DNA of 64,000 nt. Origin: Clostridiales bacterium (GTDB lineage: Bacteria; Bacillota; Clostridia; Christensenellales; Aristaeellaceae). Of the stretch, positions 1 to 9,466 are shown in pieces; the stretch's first letter is position 1; each line of letters starts with the position of its first letter. The position numbers and the translations under genes were made by a program. The notes beneath the pieces are model-generated. The model saw nothing but the letters and a program-made list of their open reading frames with translations. It was not told the origin of the DNA and ran no database searches. The stretch spans positions 62,001 through 126,000 of the forward strand of contig SVGM01000005.1 in assembly GCA_015056365.1 (NCBI GenBank), written 5' to 3'.

Positions 1-802
1 GACTGAAACTGCCCTGAACGAACGTGCCTACGCCGCTCAGACCGCCTGATCCGATGGCGATTTTGGACTGGGTCACCTGATAGCTGGCGCCTTCATCCAC
101 CAGAGAGGGATCGAAGAAGCTCAAAATACGCTCCACTCGGTAGTTATCGCCGCCGGAAGAAACCGCCAGGCCGTACATCAGCGCAATCGCAACAGCGCCG
201 GCGCCTACGATGCCCAGCAGCACCTTCATGCGTACACCGCCGAAGAAGAGCATCAGGCCGAACACGAACACCATAACGATAACCGAGCCCATTTCGCCCT
301 GCAGAAGGGTTAGCATCCACGGGATGCCCACCAGCGCCGCAATGCGGGGGTAATCCCTGAGCTTTCCCAGGGGATCATCGTTGCTCTCAAGGTATTTGGC
401 TGTGGTGACGATACACGCCAGCTTCACAAACTCGGAGGGCTGCAGCGTATAGCCCCAGATAATATCGATCCAAGCCTTAACACCGGCAGCTTCACCGGCA
501 AGGGCGACCACCAGCAGGCCGCAGGCGCCTACGTACACCAACATGGTGTAGCGGCGGATCCATTCATGGGGCAGATATGCAATGGTACCAACTACAACAG
601 GCGCAATCAGAAGAAAAATGAACTGGCGCATGCCGTAGTAGGAGGATACGACGTAGTTCAGCAGCGAGTCCTCCACCGCCGAAGAGGTGGAAAAGGTGGC
701 AACGGACACGCTGATCACGCCGAATATTGCCATGGCAAACACCAGTGCGATCAACACCCAGTCCATGTGCGCACGCCCGTGCCAGGATTCATGTGCCTTC
801 AT
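1..802 (-). CDS. rodA: RodA/FtsW/SpoVE-family peptidoglycan polymerase, 3' end outside window
   Basis: SEDS-family membrane glycosyltransferase that polymerises lipid II into glycan strands; next to mreBCD and PBP2 it most likely acts in cell elongation. I translated it directly, because the gene runs off the left edge and its C-terminus is missing. The visible part starts MKAHESWHGR, has several hydrophobic segments and carries the family stretch WGYTLQPSEFVKLA. The ATG at 802 is the start: an in-frame TAA lies two codons upstream and AGGAGG lies 13 bases before it, a rather long spacing. It begins 19 bases after minD and is the last gene of the operon visible here. RodA rather than FtsW is inferred from context. 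Confidence 0.88.
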   Translation of the reverse strand, partial: MKAHESWHGRAHMDWVLIALVFAMAIFGVISVSVATFSTSSAVEDSLLNYVVSSYYGMRQFIFLLIAPVVVGTIAYLPHEWIRRYTMLVYVGACGLLVVALAGEAAGVKAWIDIIWGYTLQPSEFVKLACIVTTAKYLESNDDPLGKLRDYPRIAALVGIPWMLTLLQGEMGSVIVMVFVFGLMLFFGGVRMKVLLGIVGAGAVAIALMYGLAVSSGGDNYRVERILSFFDPSLVDEGASYQVTQSKIAIGSGGLSGVGTFVQGSFS

Positions 803-821
803 TGCTTAGCGGTTTCCTCCT

Positions 822-1592
822 TTATTTGCGTGAGAACCATCTGAACCTTTTCTTCATCTCCGGCATGGGCACGTATTCGCCCACAAAACGCCGGCAGATC
901 CTGTCGATGGCCTCTCTGGCGGGACAGTTCACATCCATAAAGTTCTCGTGACGGCCCAGAGCGCTGATCACGGCGGTATCCTCCGGAACATAGCCGAGGA
1001 GCGGTACATCCAGCGTATTTGCCACCGTCTGCGGACTGTACATCTCGCCGCTGGCCACCAGCGACGGCACCACCCGGTTGACCACCAGCATGGGCCGCGG
1101 CTTATGCTTTTCGTCCAAGAGCGCCAATACCCGTTCGGCGTCCCGCATGGATACGTCGTCCGGCGTGGTCACCAGAATGCTGTAATCGCTGGCCGGAAGC
1201 AGATTGCGCACGCCGCGTTCCACCCCTGCCGGGGCGTCGGCAAACACATACGCCGCCTTTTTCTTCAGCTTTTTGACGACCTCCTGGTAAGCATCTGCAT
1301 TCAGATCCCGGGAGGAGGCGTTCTGTGCCGCAGGCAGCAGGGTCAGGTTTTCATACTGGCCGTGCTGGAGCAGCGCGTACTTCAGCTTGCAGTCCTGCCG
1401 TGCCACATCCAGCACATCAAACACTACATTGTTTTCCATGCCCAGCATCAGATCCAGATCTCTCAGACCGATATCCGCATCCATGCAGCAACACTTCAGT
1501 CCGCGCCTTGCCAGCGCAATGCCTAATGAAGCCGTGAGCATGGTCTTGCCCACGCCGCCCTTGCCGGAGAGAATCAGCCAGGATTGACTCAT
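822..1592 (-). CDS. minD: Septum site-determining ATPase MinD
   Basis: ParA/MinD-type ATPase of 256 residues that cycles on and off the membrane and positions division-site inhibition. The deviant Walker A motif KGGVGKT lies at residues 11-17. Other family motifs are DADIGLRDLDL (about 38-48), FADAPAG (about 116-122) and a basic, aromatic C-terminal tail, MKKRFRWFSRK, suited to membrane binding. The ATG has AAAGGAG 8 bases upstream. It sits between PBP2 and rodA. No minC precedes it, although minC usually lies beside minD; the gap to the PBP2 gene is only 21 bases. A ParA-like protein for another cargo is possible, but the motifs and the shape-gene context favour MinD. Confidence 0.88.
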   Translation of the reverse strand: MSQSWLILSGKGGVGKTMLTASLGIALARRGLKCCCMDADIGLRDLDLMLGMENNVVFDVLDVARQDCKLKYALLQHGQYENLTLLPAAQNASSRDLNADAYQEVVKKLKKKAAYVFADAPAGVERGVRNLLPASDYSILVTTPDDVSMRDAERVLALLDEKHKPRPMLVVNRVVPSLVASGEMYSPQTVANTLDVPLLGYVPEDTAVISALGRHENFMDVNCPAREAIDRICRRFVGEYVPMPEMKKRFRWFSRK

Positions 1593-1613
1593 TGGTATTG
1601 CTCCTTTCCGCGA

Positions 1614-4229
1614 TTACGGCGCAAGCATGTTGCCCGCCGGGAAGATGGGATCGGTGGTTCGAAGGGTCTTCTGGTCCATGTACCAGCCTACGAATTCGCG
1701 GGCGGCCATGCTGGCCTCACCGCCGGAAAATCCGCTGGGGATAAAGACGACAACGGCGATCTCCGGCTTCTCCTTGGGCGCCAGCATAACGAACCATGCG
1801 TTGTTTTCCAGGTCGATGGTGGTAACCTCGGCCGTTCCTGTTTTCGCGCATACGTCGTTTCGATAGGGCCAGCTGCGGAAGTACTTGGCAGCGGTACCGC
1901 TCTCGTCCACAACGCCCTCCATGCCGGCAAGGATATAGCCCAGGTATTCTTCCACGCGCCTACGTTCATCCTCGCTCGCCGCGCCGAAATCATGCATCAG
2001 CGTGGGGGTTCGCTGGCTGATGATATCGCCCTCAGGAGAGGTGATGGAGTCCACGATCATCAGGTTGTATACCCTGCCGCCATTGCCAAGAGCCGCGACG
2101 TAGCGGCTGACAGCAGCAGGCGTAAGCACGGTGATGGACTGGCCGATGGCTACCTGAATCGTCTGGCCACCGCCCCACTTAATATCGTTGAGGTAATTGT
2201 ACGTATCGCCGATGACGGCTTGCAGATAAACCATCTCGCGGCTCATGTTCAATTCTTCCATCAGGATGGGGCGCATGGATACGACCCAATCCGACTGGTT
2301 GGTGTTGACGGCCATGTCCATCAGGCGCTTGACGCAACGGTTCAGGCGTTCCTCATCATAGGTGATGTTACGCGTTGCGCCCTGATTGCGCAGATGCTTT
2401 TTGACGGAGTTGAACACGATGATGGGAACGGCTGTATCCTGCGAGGCTTCGTCCATGGGCTTGTCGGGGTCGTAAAGGCTGGTCTGATTGCCCACGACGC
2501 TGCGTTCCTCGCCGGGCAGGTCAACGCCTGTCTTACTGGTGAGGCCGAATTCCGCTGCATACTGATACATGCGGGTTTCGCCCAGGCGGCTGCCAAGCGT
2601 ATAGAAGAAATAGTTACAGCTGTTGGACAGGCCCTGCACGATGGTCTGATGCTGATGCTTGTGTCGCTGGGATTCGGAGATCCAGCACTTGGGGGCGGTG
2701 CTGATATCCGACGTGTACAGGAGGAAATAACCGCCATCGTTGATGGTTTCATTAGGCAAAAGCTCGCCCTCCATCAGCGCACCCAGCGAGGATACCATCT
2801 TGAAAATGGAACCCGGCGTACCGCGGGCGTGGATGTTGTAGTTCATCAGCACGTTACGGTCGTCCATCAGGATCTCGCGGCTTTCCGGACCGGCGGCTAC
2901 CAGCGCATTCAGGTCAAAGGTGGGATAGTTGGCCATAGCCAGCACCCTGCCCTCCATATCAATGACCATCATGGCGGCGCGTTCTGCCAGAGAAAGGGGG
3001 TACTTTTCCCAGTTTCGATTTTCGATGTCCACCTTGTTGGCATTGAGCCAGTTGGCGTCCATCAGCTTCTTTTCCTGCTCGCCGCGGGTGGAGGCTACAT
3101 TTTCCGCCAGTGCACGTTCTGCCTGCTGCTGATAGCTGGCGCGGATGGTCAGCTTGACGTTGTTGCCATCCTCCGGCTCGGTGTAGCTCAGCTCGCGGGT
3201 GATCTTGCCCACACGGTCGCGTTCCACCACACGGTAGCCCTGACGCAGGTCGCTGTTCTGAGTCAGCCAGTCTTCCATGGAGGCTTCGATACCGTCTACA
3301 CCAATGGTATCGGAGAACTTGTAACCCTTGGGCTGCAACTGTTTCCATTTTTCCGTGGACGGAATAGCGCCCATGTAACCGATGACCTGTGACGCCAGCG
3401 TTCCGCGGGGATAGACGCGCTTGGTACCGATGGCGATCTCCATGCCGGGCAGGGTCATGGATCGGGTTTCGATTCGAATGACCGTTTCGTAGGGCACGTC
3501 CTTGGCGATGACGATGGGCTGGGAGTTGAACAGGTTCATCTGCATCTCCGAGTAAACCGCCAGTACCTTGAGCATGGTTTCCTCGTCCATCAGCACATCT
3601 TCAACGTAAGTGTTTCCGGCCTCCTCCGCCTTGCGGCGGTTATCGTCCATTTCCTGCTGGCTATTGACGATCTTGTAGCGGCTCTTCAGGCGGGTCATGG
3701 CCTCGTCTGCCGTGGGAACGCTGGTAACGGTGAAGTAGTTGTTAGAGCGCCACTGGTTCTCACGGGTCTGAAGCACGGCTTCGCTCACGCCGCTGCCGAA
3801 ATTGAACTGCCAGTTGCCGGTATCCGGATTTCGTTCAATGACAAAACTGACTGCCAGCTCATTGCCGCCCATTTCAATAATATCAATGGTTTCCACAATG
3901 GAACGGGTGAACTCGGCGTATTGTGCGGAGCTATTCTGGCTGGCGTCACGATAAAACGTAACGTTGTAAATAGGCTCGTCCATGGCCAGAATGACCGCAT
4001 CTGCATCGGTGATCATGCCGCGGCTGCCACGCAGGGTAATGGTCGTGGTTCGGCGGGATTCCGCCGTCTGCGTATACTCATCGGAGGAGCGCAGCTGCAA
4101 ATCCACAAGGCCGCTGATCAAATAGGCGAACACGCCGAAAATAGCGATCAGTGCAACGATATACCGCTGCCCCAGATTGTATCTAGGCGCTTCGCCGTTG
4201 TTCTTTTTCAGGGTAAACCGTTTTGCCAT
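1614..4229 (-). CDS. mrdA: Penicillin-binding protein 2, elongasome transpeptidase
   Basis: Class B penicillin-binding protein that cross-links peptidoglycan outside the membrane during elongation; partner of RodA. One N-terminal membrane helix (about residues 25-47) is followed by the dimerisation region and then the transpeptidase domain. Active-site motifs are visible: SIFK (SxxK, serine near residue 474), SNSCN (SxN, near 539) and KTGTAE (KTG, near 797). At about 871 residues it is longer than typical PBP2. It lies directly downstream of mreD. I chose the ATG at 4229 because GGAAAGGAG lies 5 bases upstream; an in-frame GTG two codons earlier is the alternative. Confidence 0.92.
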   Translation of the reverse strand: MAKRFTLKKNNGEAPRYNLGQRYIVALIAIFGVFAYLISGLVDLQLRSSDEYTQTAESRRTTTITLRGSRGMITDADAVILAMDEPIYNVTFYRDASQNSSAQYAEFTRSIVETIDIIEMGGNELAVSFVIERNPDTGNWQFNFGSGVSEAVLQTRENQWRSNNYFTVTSVPTADEAMTRLKSRYKIVNSQQEMDDNRRKAEEAGNTYVEDVLMDEETMLKVLAVYSEMQMNLFNSQPIVIAKDVPYETVIRIETRSMTLPGMEIAIGTKRVYPRGTLASQVIGYMGAIPSTEKWKQLQPKGYKFSDTIGVDGIEASMEDWLTQNSDLRQGYRVVERDRVGKITRELSYTEPEDGNNVKLTIRASYQQQAERALAENVASTRGEQEKKLMDANWLNANKVDIENRNWEKYPLSLAERAAMMVIDMEGRVLAMANYPTFDLNALVAAGPESREILMDDRNVLMNYNIHARGTPGSIFKMVSSLGALMEGELLPNETINDGGYFLLYTSDISTAPKCWISESQRHKHQHQTIVQGLSNSCNYFFYTLGSRLGETRMYQYAAEFGLTSKTGVDLPGEERSVVGNQTSLYDPDKPMDEASQDTAVPIIVFNSVKKHLRNQGATRNITYDEERLNRCVKRLMDMAVNTNQSDWVVSMRPILMEELNMSREMVYLQAVIGDTYNYLNDIKWGGGQTIQVAIGQSITVLTPAAVSRYVAALGNGGRVYNLMIVDSITSPEGDIISQRTPTLMHDFGAASEDERRRVEEYLGYILAGMEGVVDESGTAAKYFRSWPYRNDVCAKTGTAEVTTIDLENNAWFVMLAPKEKPEIAVVVFIPSGFSGGEASMAAREFVGWYMDQKTLRTTDPIFPAGNMLAP

Positions 4230-4275
4230 CTTCACTCCTTTCCTCCATCACAAGGGATGGAAAATACGAAGTTTC

Positions 4276-4833
4276 TTACTCTTGCTGTTGTTGTTCCTTC
4301 TTCTGCCGGTAGATTCCCAGCCAGGCGCGGACGGGGAACTGGCATACGGCAGCAAGCATCGTGGTATAAACTACGTCGATGGCTGCCCGGCCCAAATGGC
4401 CGTTGTCCAGCTGAACGCCGGTGATGTTCACATAAATGAGGTGAAACCCCTCCAGCACGCAGATGCTGAGAAAGGCGCACAGCGGCGTACGGATATGGGG
4501 ATTGAGCTGCCGTGTGCTTTTTTCTCTGGACCGAAGTTCCTCCAGCTTGCGTTCGCTCTTATCGGAAAAGACGAACGCGCCCAGCATGGCGGCCACCGGA
4601 TAGAGGATCAGGTTGATGTAGTTCAGCATGGTCAGCATGATCTCCATCAAGTAGCCGATGGTGAGGGACATCACGAAGGTGTATTTGCGTCCGCAGGCCA
4701 CGGATACGATGGCGATAAACGCCAGTGCAATATTAGGCGCCACATCCGCAATGGAAATGTACTGCGCCGTGGTCGCCTGCAGCAGATAGGTCAGCAGGGT
4801 AAACAACGCAATCTTGATCGTTCTGCCAAACAC
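4276..4833 (-). CDS. mreD: Rod shape-determining membrane protein MreD
   Basis: Small integral membrane protein of the elongasome that links MreB and MreC to wall synthesis. It has 185 residues and about five hydrophobic segments, for example near residues 8-45 and 55-95, with a basic cytoplasmic linker of about 20 residues. The family diverges strongly, so the call rests mainly on size, topology and position between mreC and the PBP2 gene. It starts with GTG at 4833, just after the mreC stop, with GGAGG about 10 bases upstream inside the mreC end. Confidence 0.82.
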   Translation of the reverse strand: MFGRTIKIALFTLLTYLLQATTAQYISIADVAPNIALAFIAIVSVACGRKYTFVMSLTIGYLMEIMLTMLNYINLILYPVAAMLGAFVFSDKSERKLEELRSREKSTRQLNPHIRTPLCAFLSICVLEGFHLIYVNITGVQLDNGHLGRAAIDVVYTTMLAAVCQFPVRAWLGIYRQKKEQQQQE

Positions 4834-4835
4834 GC

Positions 4836-6074
4836 TTATTCATCCTCCTCCACAGTCATATCCAGCGGGGGCGGCGTAGGCGTGGGCGTATCGGTCGGCG
4901 CGAGGGTGAAGCCGTAGCTGTTGTCCGTCATGGCACCATCGGGGATCTGATACTCGTAGCTGTTGGAACCCGGATTGGTCACGGCGGGCGCCGGCGTGAT
5001 CATATCTGCCGGCAAGGTCTCACCCGGAGCGGGAGAGATGCTGGGACCCGGCGTAGGCGTGGGTTCCGGCGTGGGCGCCAGCTGATAGAAATCGCTACCG
5101 ATCTGGATGGTGGGAACGGGCGGAGAAGTAACCAGGGGCGTATAGGACAGGGAAACATTGCTGGAAGCACGTTCCTCAACATCGCCCGCCACAGGCTGAT
5201 AGCGCAGCACGATCACATATTCCACGTGCTGAAAGTCCGCCTGGGGCTCCACCACGATGTACTGCTTGTTGCTCTCCATGCCGCGGGTACTTTCTTTCAC
5301 CTTTCCGATAGGGATTCCCTTGGGAAAGGACATACCGACACCGGAAGTGACGACCATATCGCCAGGGCGCGGCAGATGATCCTCCGGCAGGTAATACATC
5401 CGGCACATGGCGCTTCCGTCGACGCCCAGTGTGCCGCGTACCGTGCCCTGATCGCGGGTGGAGGAGATCAGGCCAGCGATGCTGGCTTCACTGTCGATGA
5501 TAGTACGGACCAGGCTGGTGGCGGGGGTCACGTTGTAGGTATAACCCACCAGTGCGCCGTCCATGGTGACAGCCATAAAGTCCTGAACGCCGTCGTCGGA
5601 GCCTTTGTTGATGGTAAAGACGGAGAAATAATTGCCGCTTTCACGGCCGATAACGGTGGCTACCAGCGGATTCATGCTCTCGTTGACAGAGATCTCGTCA
5701 TAAAGGTTTTCATATACGGAAAGCCGGTACTGCAACTCGTCCGCCAGCATCGCCCGATAGACCAACTGCTCATTCTCCTGGCGGAGGTTGTTGTACTCCA
5801 GTTCCAGACGGGATTGCAGCTTCAGCTCATACAAACGATCAACGGCCCAGTCCACGATGCCGGCAAAGCCGGTCTGCAGCGGCGACATCAACCGGGAAAC
5901 AAAGTCGTCGCCAAAGCGTAGGTTCTCGTTGCCGGAAAACAGCCTGAACAGATGCAGACCCACCGCCGCCAGAAGCACCAGCACCACCAGGAAGGAAATA
6001 ACCCTTTTGGCGATCTGCCGGCCTTTGCTGTCGTTGCTTTTGCGTCGTTCCGTTTTGGGTACTTTCAGTTTCAT
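4836..6074 (-). CDS. mreC: Rod shape-determining protein MreC
   Basis: Elongasome scaffold protein with a single N-terminal membrane helix (about residues 25-45), then a coiled coil (about 75-125) and the extracellular double beta-barrel domain (about 130-290). Family-typical segments include VATVIGRESGNYFSVFTINKG and VVTSGVGMSFPKGIPIG. The protein has 412 residues, longer than usual, because of a C-terminal tail of about 100 residues rich in Pro and Thr that looks disordered and lies outside the membrane. The ATG at 6074 has CGGAGG 5 bases upstream. It lies between mreB and mreD, which fixes its identity. Confidence 0.92.
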   Translation of the reverse strand: MKLKVPKTERRKSNDSKGRQIAKRVISFLVVLVLLAAVGLHLFRLFSGNENLRFGDDFVSRLMSPLQTGFAGIVDWAVDRLYELKLQSRLELEYNNLRQENEQLVYRAMLADELQYRLSVYENLYDEISVNESMNPLVATVIGRESGNYFSVFTINKGSDDGVQDFMAVTMDGALVGYTYNVTPATSLVRTIIDSEASIAGLISSTRDQGTVRGTLGVDGSAMCRMYYLPEDHLPRPGDMVVTSGVGMSFPKGIPIGKVKESTRGMESNKQYIVVEPQADFQHVEYVIVLRYQPVAGDVEERASSNVSLSYTPLVTSPPVPTIQIGSDFYQLAPTPEPTPTPGPSISPAPGETLPADMITPAPAVTNPGSNSYEYQIPDGAMTDNSYGFTLAPTDTPTPTPPPLDMTVEEDE

Positions 6075-6088
6075 GGGTACCTCCGGGT

Positions 6089-7117
6089 TCAGATGGTTTT
6101 AAGGAAGCTGGTTCTGCCCATGCGCTGCAGTGTTTCGTAGTTTTCGATCACGTTGCCCAAACCCTGCACAGCGCATTCCATAGGTTCCCTGGCAAGCAGC
6201 ACAGGGATGCCCAGTTCGCTGGCGATCATCTGATCCAGGCCATACAGCAGGGAGCCGCCGCCGGTGAGATAAATGCCACGGTGCATCACGTCTGCGGCCA
6301 GCTCCGGAGGCGTATGCTCCAATACGCGCTTGATGGCAGCCAGAATCGCCAGGCAGGGTTCATGGATGGCTTCGTAAATCTGCGTAGAGGTGATTTCCGT
6401 GGTCTGGGGCAGTGTGGTGACCATGTCCCGGCCACGGATGCGGGCACGGCGCTCCTCGCGCAGCGGCAGGGCGGCGCCCAGATCCAGCTTTACTTCCTCG
6501 GCAGTACGTTCGCCGATCTCGATATTGAACTCGCGCTTGATAAAATTGATGATGGCTTCGTCCATTTTAACGCCGCCTACGCGGATGGAATGGCTGATCA
6601 CGATGCCGCCCAGCGAGATAACCGCCACGTCCGTGGTGCCGCCGCCGATATCCACCACCATGCAGCCGTTGGCCTCATGCACAGGAAGACCGCAGCCCAG
6701 CGCCGAAACGAACGGTTTCTCCGCCAGCAGCACCTTGCGGGCGCCGGCAGCCATGGCCACTTCACTCAGGGCGCGGCGCTCAATGGCAGAGATGGAGCAG
6801 GGATAGCTCATAAAGATGCGGGGGCGCACCAGATAGCTGGATCCGATAGCCTGACGGATCAAATACTCCAAAAGAACCTTGGTCAGCTCAAACTCGGTGA
6901 TCACGCCCTCGTGCATGGGGCGCACAGCCATCACGCCTGCCGTGGTACGGCCCAGCATGATCTTGGCGTCGTTGCCCACCGCGCGCACGTCGCCGTCCCC
7001 ATCGTCGCTGACCACCATGATGGTAGGCTCGCTGAGGACAATACCCTTGTTCTTTTCATATACCTGTGTATTGCTGGTACCCAGATCGATACCCAGATCA
7101 CTTGCAATGAAACCCAT
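6089..7117 (-). CDS. mreB: Rod shape-determining actin homologue MreB
   Basis: Bacterial actin that forms membrane filaments and guides the elongation machinery. It is full length (342 residues) and has the actin-fold nucleotide motifs: phosphate 1 GIDLGTSN (about residues 9-16), phosphate 2 VDIGGGTTDVAVISLGG (about 154-170) and the adenosine motif YLTGGGSLLYGL (about 284-295). The window shows no obvious Shine-Dalgarno for the ATG, only a weak GGATGTGGA. It is the second gene of the operon, 35 bases after maf and 14 bases before mreC. Confidence 0.95.
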   Translation of the reverse strand: MGFIASDLGIDLGTSNTQVYEKNKGIVLSEPTIMVVSDDGDGDVRAVGNDAKIMLGRTTAGVMAVRPMHEGVITEFELTKVLLEYLIRQAIGSSYLVRPRIFMSYPCSISAIERRALSEVAMAAGARKVLLAEKPFVSALGCGLPVHEANGCMVVDIGGGTTDVAVISLGGIVISHSIRVGGVKMDEAIINFIKREFNIEIGERTAEEVKLDLGAALPLREERRARIRGRDMVTTLPQTTEITSTQIYEAIHEPCLAILAAIKRVLEHTPPELAADVMHRGIYLTGGGSLLYGLDQMIASELGIPVLLAREPMECAVQGLGNVIENYETLQRMGRTSFLKTI

Positions 7118-7152
7118 GAATCCACATCCATTTCTTCGTCAATCAATCCACA

Positions 7153-7722
7153 TCAAAACAACGCGATCCCCAGCTGCCCGAACCATTCGGTGAGCATTTC
7201 CAGCGGCAGCCCGATCACGTTGGTGGGGCTGCCTTCAATCCCCTTGACAAACGCGCCAGCGCGTCCCTGAATGGCATAGGCGCCAGCCTTGTCCATCGGT
7301 TCACCGGTGGCAATGTAGCGCTTGAGCGTCGCCTCATCCACCGGCAGAAAGGATACCTGCGTGGTGGCGACCTGGTTCATCATCCGTCCATCGGGACAGC
7401 GCAGGCACACGCCTGTATGCACCTGATGCTCTCTGCCGCAAAGCATTTTCAGCATCCGAAGCGCGTCCGCCTCATCCACAGGCTTACCCAAAACCTCGTC
7501 GTCCACGCATACCAGCGTATCAGCCGCCAATACCAGCCGATCTGGATAGCGGGACGCAACGTCCTCGCACTTGCGCCGCGCCAGTTCTTTCACGCGCTCA
7601 GCGCCGCTGCCTGTTGCGTCTTCATCGGCTGCGGAAGGGATCACTTCAAAAGGAATGCCATAATGCGCAAGCAGTTCCTGTCTTCTGGGCGATGCAGACG
7701 CCAATACCATCGGCTCCTTCAA
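7153..7722 (-). CDS. maf: Maf-family nucleotide pyrophosphatase
   Basis: House-cleaning nucleoside triphosphate pyrophosphatase linked to septum formation. The family signature LASASPRRQELL comes right at the start, followed by the conserved acidic AADTLVCVDDEVLGKP and the GxYAIQGRAG region (here GAYAIQGRAGAFVKGIEGSPTNVIGLPLEML, read in parts). I chose the TTG codon at 7722 (LKEPMVLAS...). The longer frame reaches an ATG at 7767, but that ATG overlaps a TATAAT box at 7766-7771, so it should not be in the transcript. GGAAAGGGG lies just upstream of the TTG. An ATG at 7710 (MVLAS) is also possible. It is the first gene of the maf-mreBCD operon. Confidence 0.88.
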   Translation of the reverse strand: MKEPMVLASASPRRQELLAHYGIPFEVIPSAADEDATGSGAERVKELARRKCEDVASRYPDRLVLAADTLVCVDDEVLGKPVDEADALRMLKMLCGREHQVHTGVCLRCPDGRMMNQVATTQVSFLPVDEATLKRYIATGEPMDKAGAYAIQGRAGAFVKGIEGSPTNVIGLPLEMLTEWFGQLGIALF

Positions 7723-7765
7723 CAAATCCACAACCCCTTTCCATACAGATAGATAACCAACGTAC

Positions 7766-7794
7766 ATTATACCATAGTTTCCTGAAATGGAAAA
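7766..7794 (-). promoter_or_regulatory. Sigma-A type promoter of the maf-mreBCD-PBP2-minD-rodA operon
   Basis: On the minus strand the -10 box is a perfect TATAAT (7771-7766), with an upstream TGG giving an extended -10. The -35 position 17 bases away holds a weak TTTTCC (7794-7789). It is the only good promoter seen before this seven-gene run. Confidence 0.6.
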
Positions 7795-7872
7795 GGCTTG
7801 CGCCCATTTTCAGCCCATCGCAGGTGTAAAAATTCCATGAATAATGGCAGCGACGATTATGGCCTTGCGCGC

Positions 7873-7901
7873 TTGCTTCCGAAGGGCTTCAATGCTATAC
7901 T
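7873..7901 (+). promoter_or_regulatory. Sigma-A type promoter before the membrane-protein pair
   Basis: The -35 box TTGCTT (7873-7878), a 17-base spacer and the -10 box TATACT (7896-7901) with an extended TGC just before it. It lies 63 bases upstream of the ATG at 7965. Confidence 0.55.
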
Positions 7902-7964
7902 ATCGTTGGAGGATTATCCCCCGGTTTCACCCGATGGGTATCAATCACAAAGGACGGTACGTGC

Positions 7965-9458
7965 ATGCAGCATTCATTACATAAACAAAAAGACCGGATC
8001 AGCCCCCTTCAGTGGATCAGCTGGGCGCTGATGGTCCTCACGCCCTTCCTGCTGATGGGCGCCATTTCCCTTGCACTTGGCAAGAACGCATGGAATTCCT
8101 GGCCTGTCTGGTCCAATGAACTGGACTGCTGGCGCGTGCTACAGAATTTCGGCATCGCCGGCTCGGGCTTCAACGGCATGTATGAGGTCACTCCGCCAGT
8201 GGGCAACCAGAGCGTTCTGGGTATCGCGCCCCTGTTTTTCTACGGCGGTTTTGTGCGACTGTTCGGCCTGAGCCGGATGACCATCCTGATCTGCAACGCG
8301 CTGTGGTTGTCTGTTGGCGCGCTGGTTTTCTGCGCCGTTCGCAAGCCCCGCGCCTCCTCGGCGTTTGCCTTTACCCTTTTCACCATCGCCTATGTACCCC
8401 TGATCCTCTACATCAGCACGTCTATGACCGAGGCTGCCAACTACGGCCTGCTTCTGCTCTACGCCACCTTCCTGCTCCATTACGAGGACAAACGCGGCAC
8501 CTGGTCGCTGCTTCTGGCGCTGCTGTTCGGCCTTTTGGCATGCCTGTACCGCATTCAGTATTTCCTGCTGTTTCTGCCGCTGGCGTGGCAGTTCGGTCAC
8601 CGCCGCTTCGGGGTAAAGACCTGGCTGGCGCTGCTGATAACGCTGATCCTTTCCGCCATCAGCGGCCTGGTGGCCATCGTGTTTACCGCCCCCACCATTC
8701 AGAGTTTCCCCTATCATCTGGTTCATGCCGACAGTCTGGAAACGGCTGTGCAGCTGCTGCTCAGCCACACCAAGTCCAACCTGATCGATTACTTCGCCTT
8801 TGCCAAACTGGACGCCATCCAGCGCGGTTTCCGCATCGTGTATCTGCTTTCTATCGCCATCTGCCTCTTTGGCAGCTTTGTTCACACCGCCAGGCAGGAC
8901 GGCCGCTTGCGGCTCAAGTTTGGCCTGAATACGCCCTTCCTGCTGGTATGCGCCTGGCTGGTGGGCTCGCTGGCCATCATCATTCTTTTGTACGAAACCA
9001 GCGACTGGTGGGATTTCCGTATGCTGGCGCCGGTGCTGTGGCTGACCATGCTCTGCCTGTTCATGACAGGCCGCCGCTTCGCCCCGCTGACCATGTTGGC
9101 CGGCTGTCTGGCGCTGTTTGTGGTGCTGTGCTGTCATGAGCCCATCGGCTGCTTTGCCGACCAGGAGCGCTATACGGAGCCCGTGCGCAGCGAAGCGCTG
9201 ACGCAGGCCATCGAAGTCATTGCCTTTGATCCCGACGCGGATGATCCCTTTGACAATACGGTGCGCACCGACCTAAGTGACCGCTGGCAGCTGACCGAGC
9301 TGGAAGCCGGCATCGGCCTGGAAACCGGCTGGTTCATCGAGGACAGCGTCGGCAGGAGCCGCTGGCTGCTCACCGATATGCTCAAGGCTCCGCTGGAAGG
9401 ATATCTGCCCGTGTTCAAGACCGACGGTATGTCCGTCTACCGCAGGATTGAGGAGTAA
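7965..9458 (+). CDS. Polytopic membrane protein, possible GT-C type glycosyltransferase
   Basis: I do not recognise a specific family. The 497-residue protein has a cytoplasmic N-terminus and roughly ten hydrophobic segments between residues 15 and 390, then a soluble, probably extracellular domain of about 100 residues at the C-terminus. After the first helix comes an acidic loop, NELDCWRVLQNFG, and later repeated aromatic helices. This layout resembles GT-C mannosyl/arabinosyl-type transferases that use lipid-linked sugars, but no decisive motif is visible. AAAGGACGG lies upstream of the ATG. It forms a pair with the next gene, 8 bases downstream. Confidence 0.6.
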   Translation: MQHSLHKQKDRISPLQWISWALMVLTPFLLMGAISLALGKNAWNSWPVWSNELDCWRVLQNFGIAGSGFNGMYEVTPPVGNQSVLGIAPLFFYGGFVRLFGLSRMTILICNALWLSVGALVFCAVRKPRASSAFAFTLFTIAYVPLILYISTSMTEAANYGLLLLYATFLLHYEDKRGTWSLLLALLFGLLACLYRIQYFLLFLPLAWQFGHRRFGVKTWLALLITLILSAISGLVAIVFTAPTIQSFPYHLVHADSLETAVQLLLSHTKSNLIDYFAFAKLDAIQRGFRIVYLLSIAICLFGSFVHTARQDGRLRLKFGLNTPFLLVCAWLVGSLAIIILLYETSDWWDFRMLAPVLWLTMLCLFMTGRRFAPLTMLAGCLALFVVLCCHEPIGCFADQERYTEPVRSEALTQAIEVIAFDPDADDPFDNTVRTDLSDRWQLTELEAGIGLETGWFIEDSVGRSRWLLTDMLKAPLEGYLPVFKTDGMSVYRRIEE

Positions 9459-9466
9459 AGAAAACC

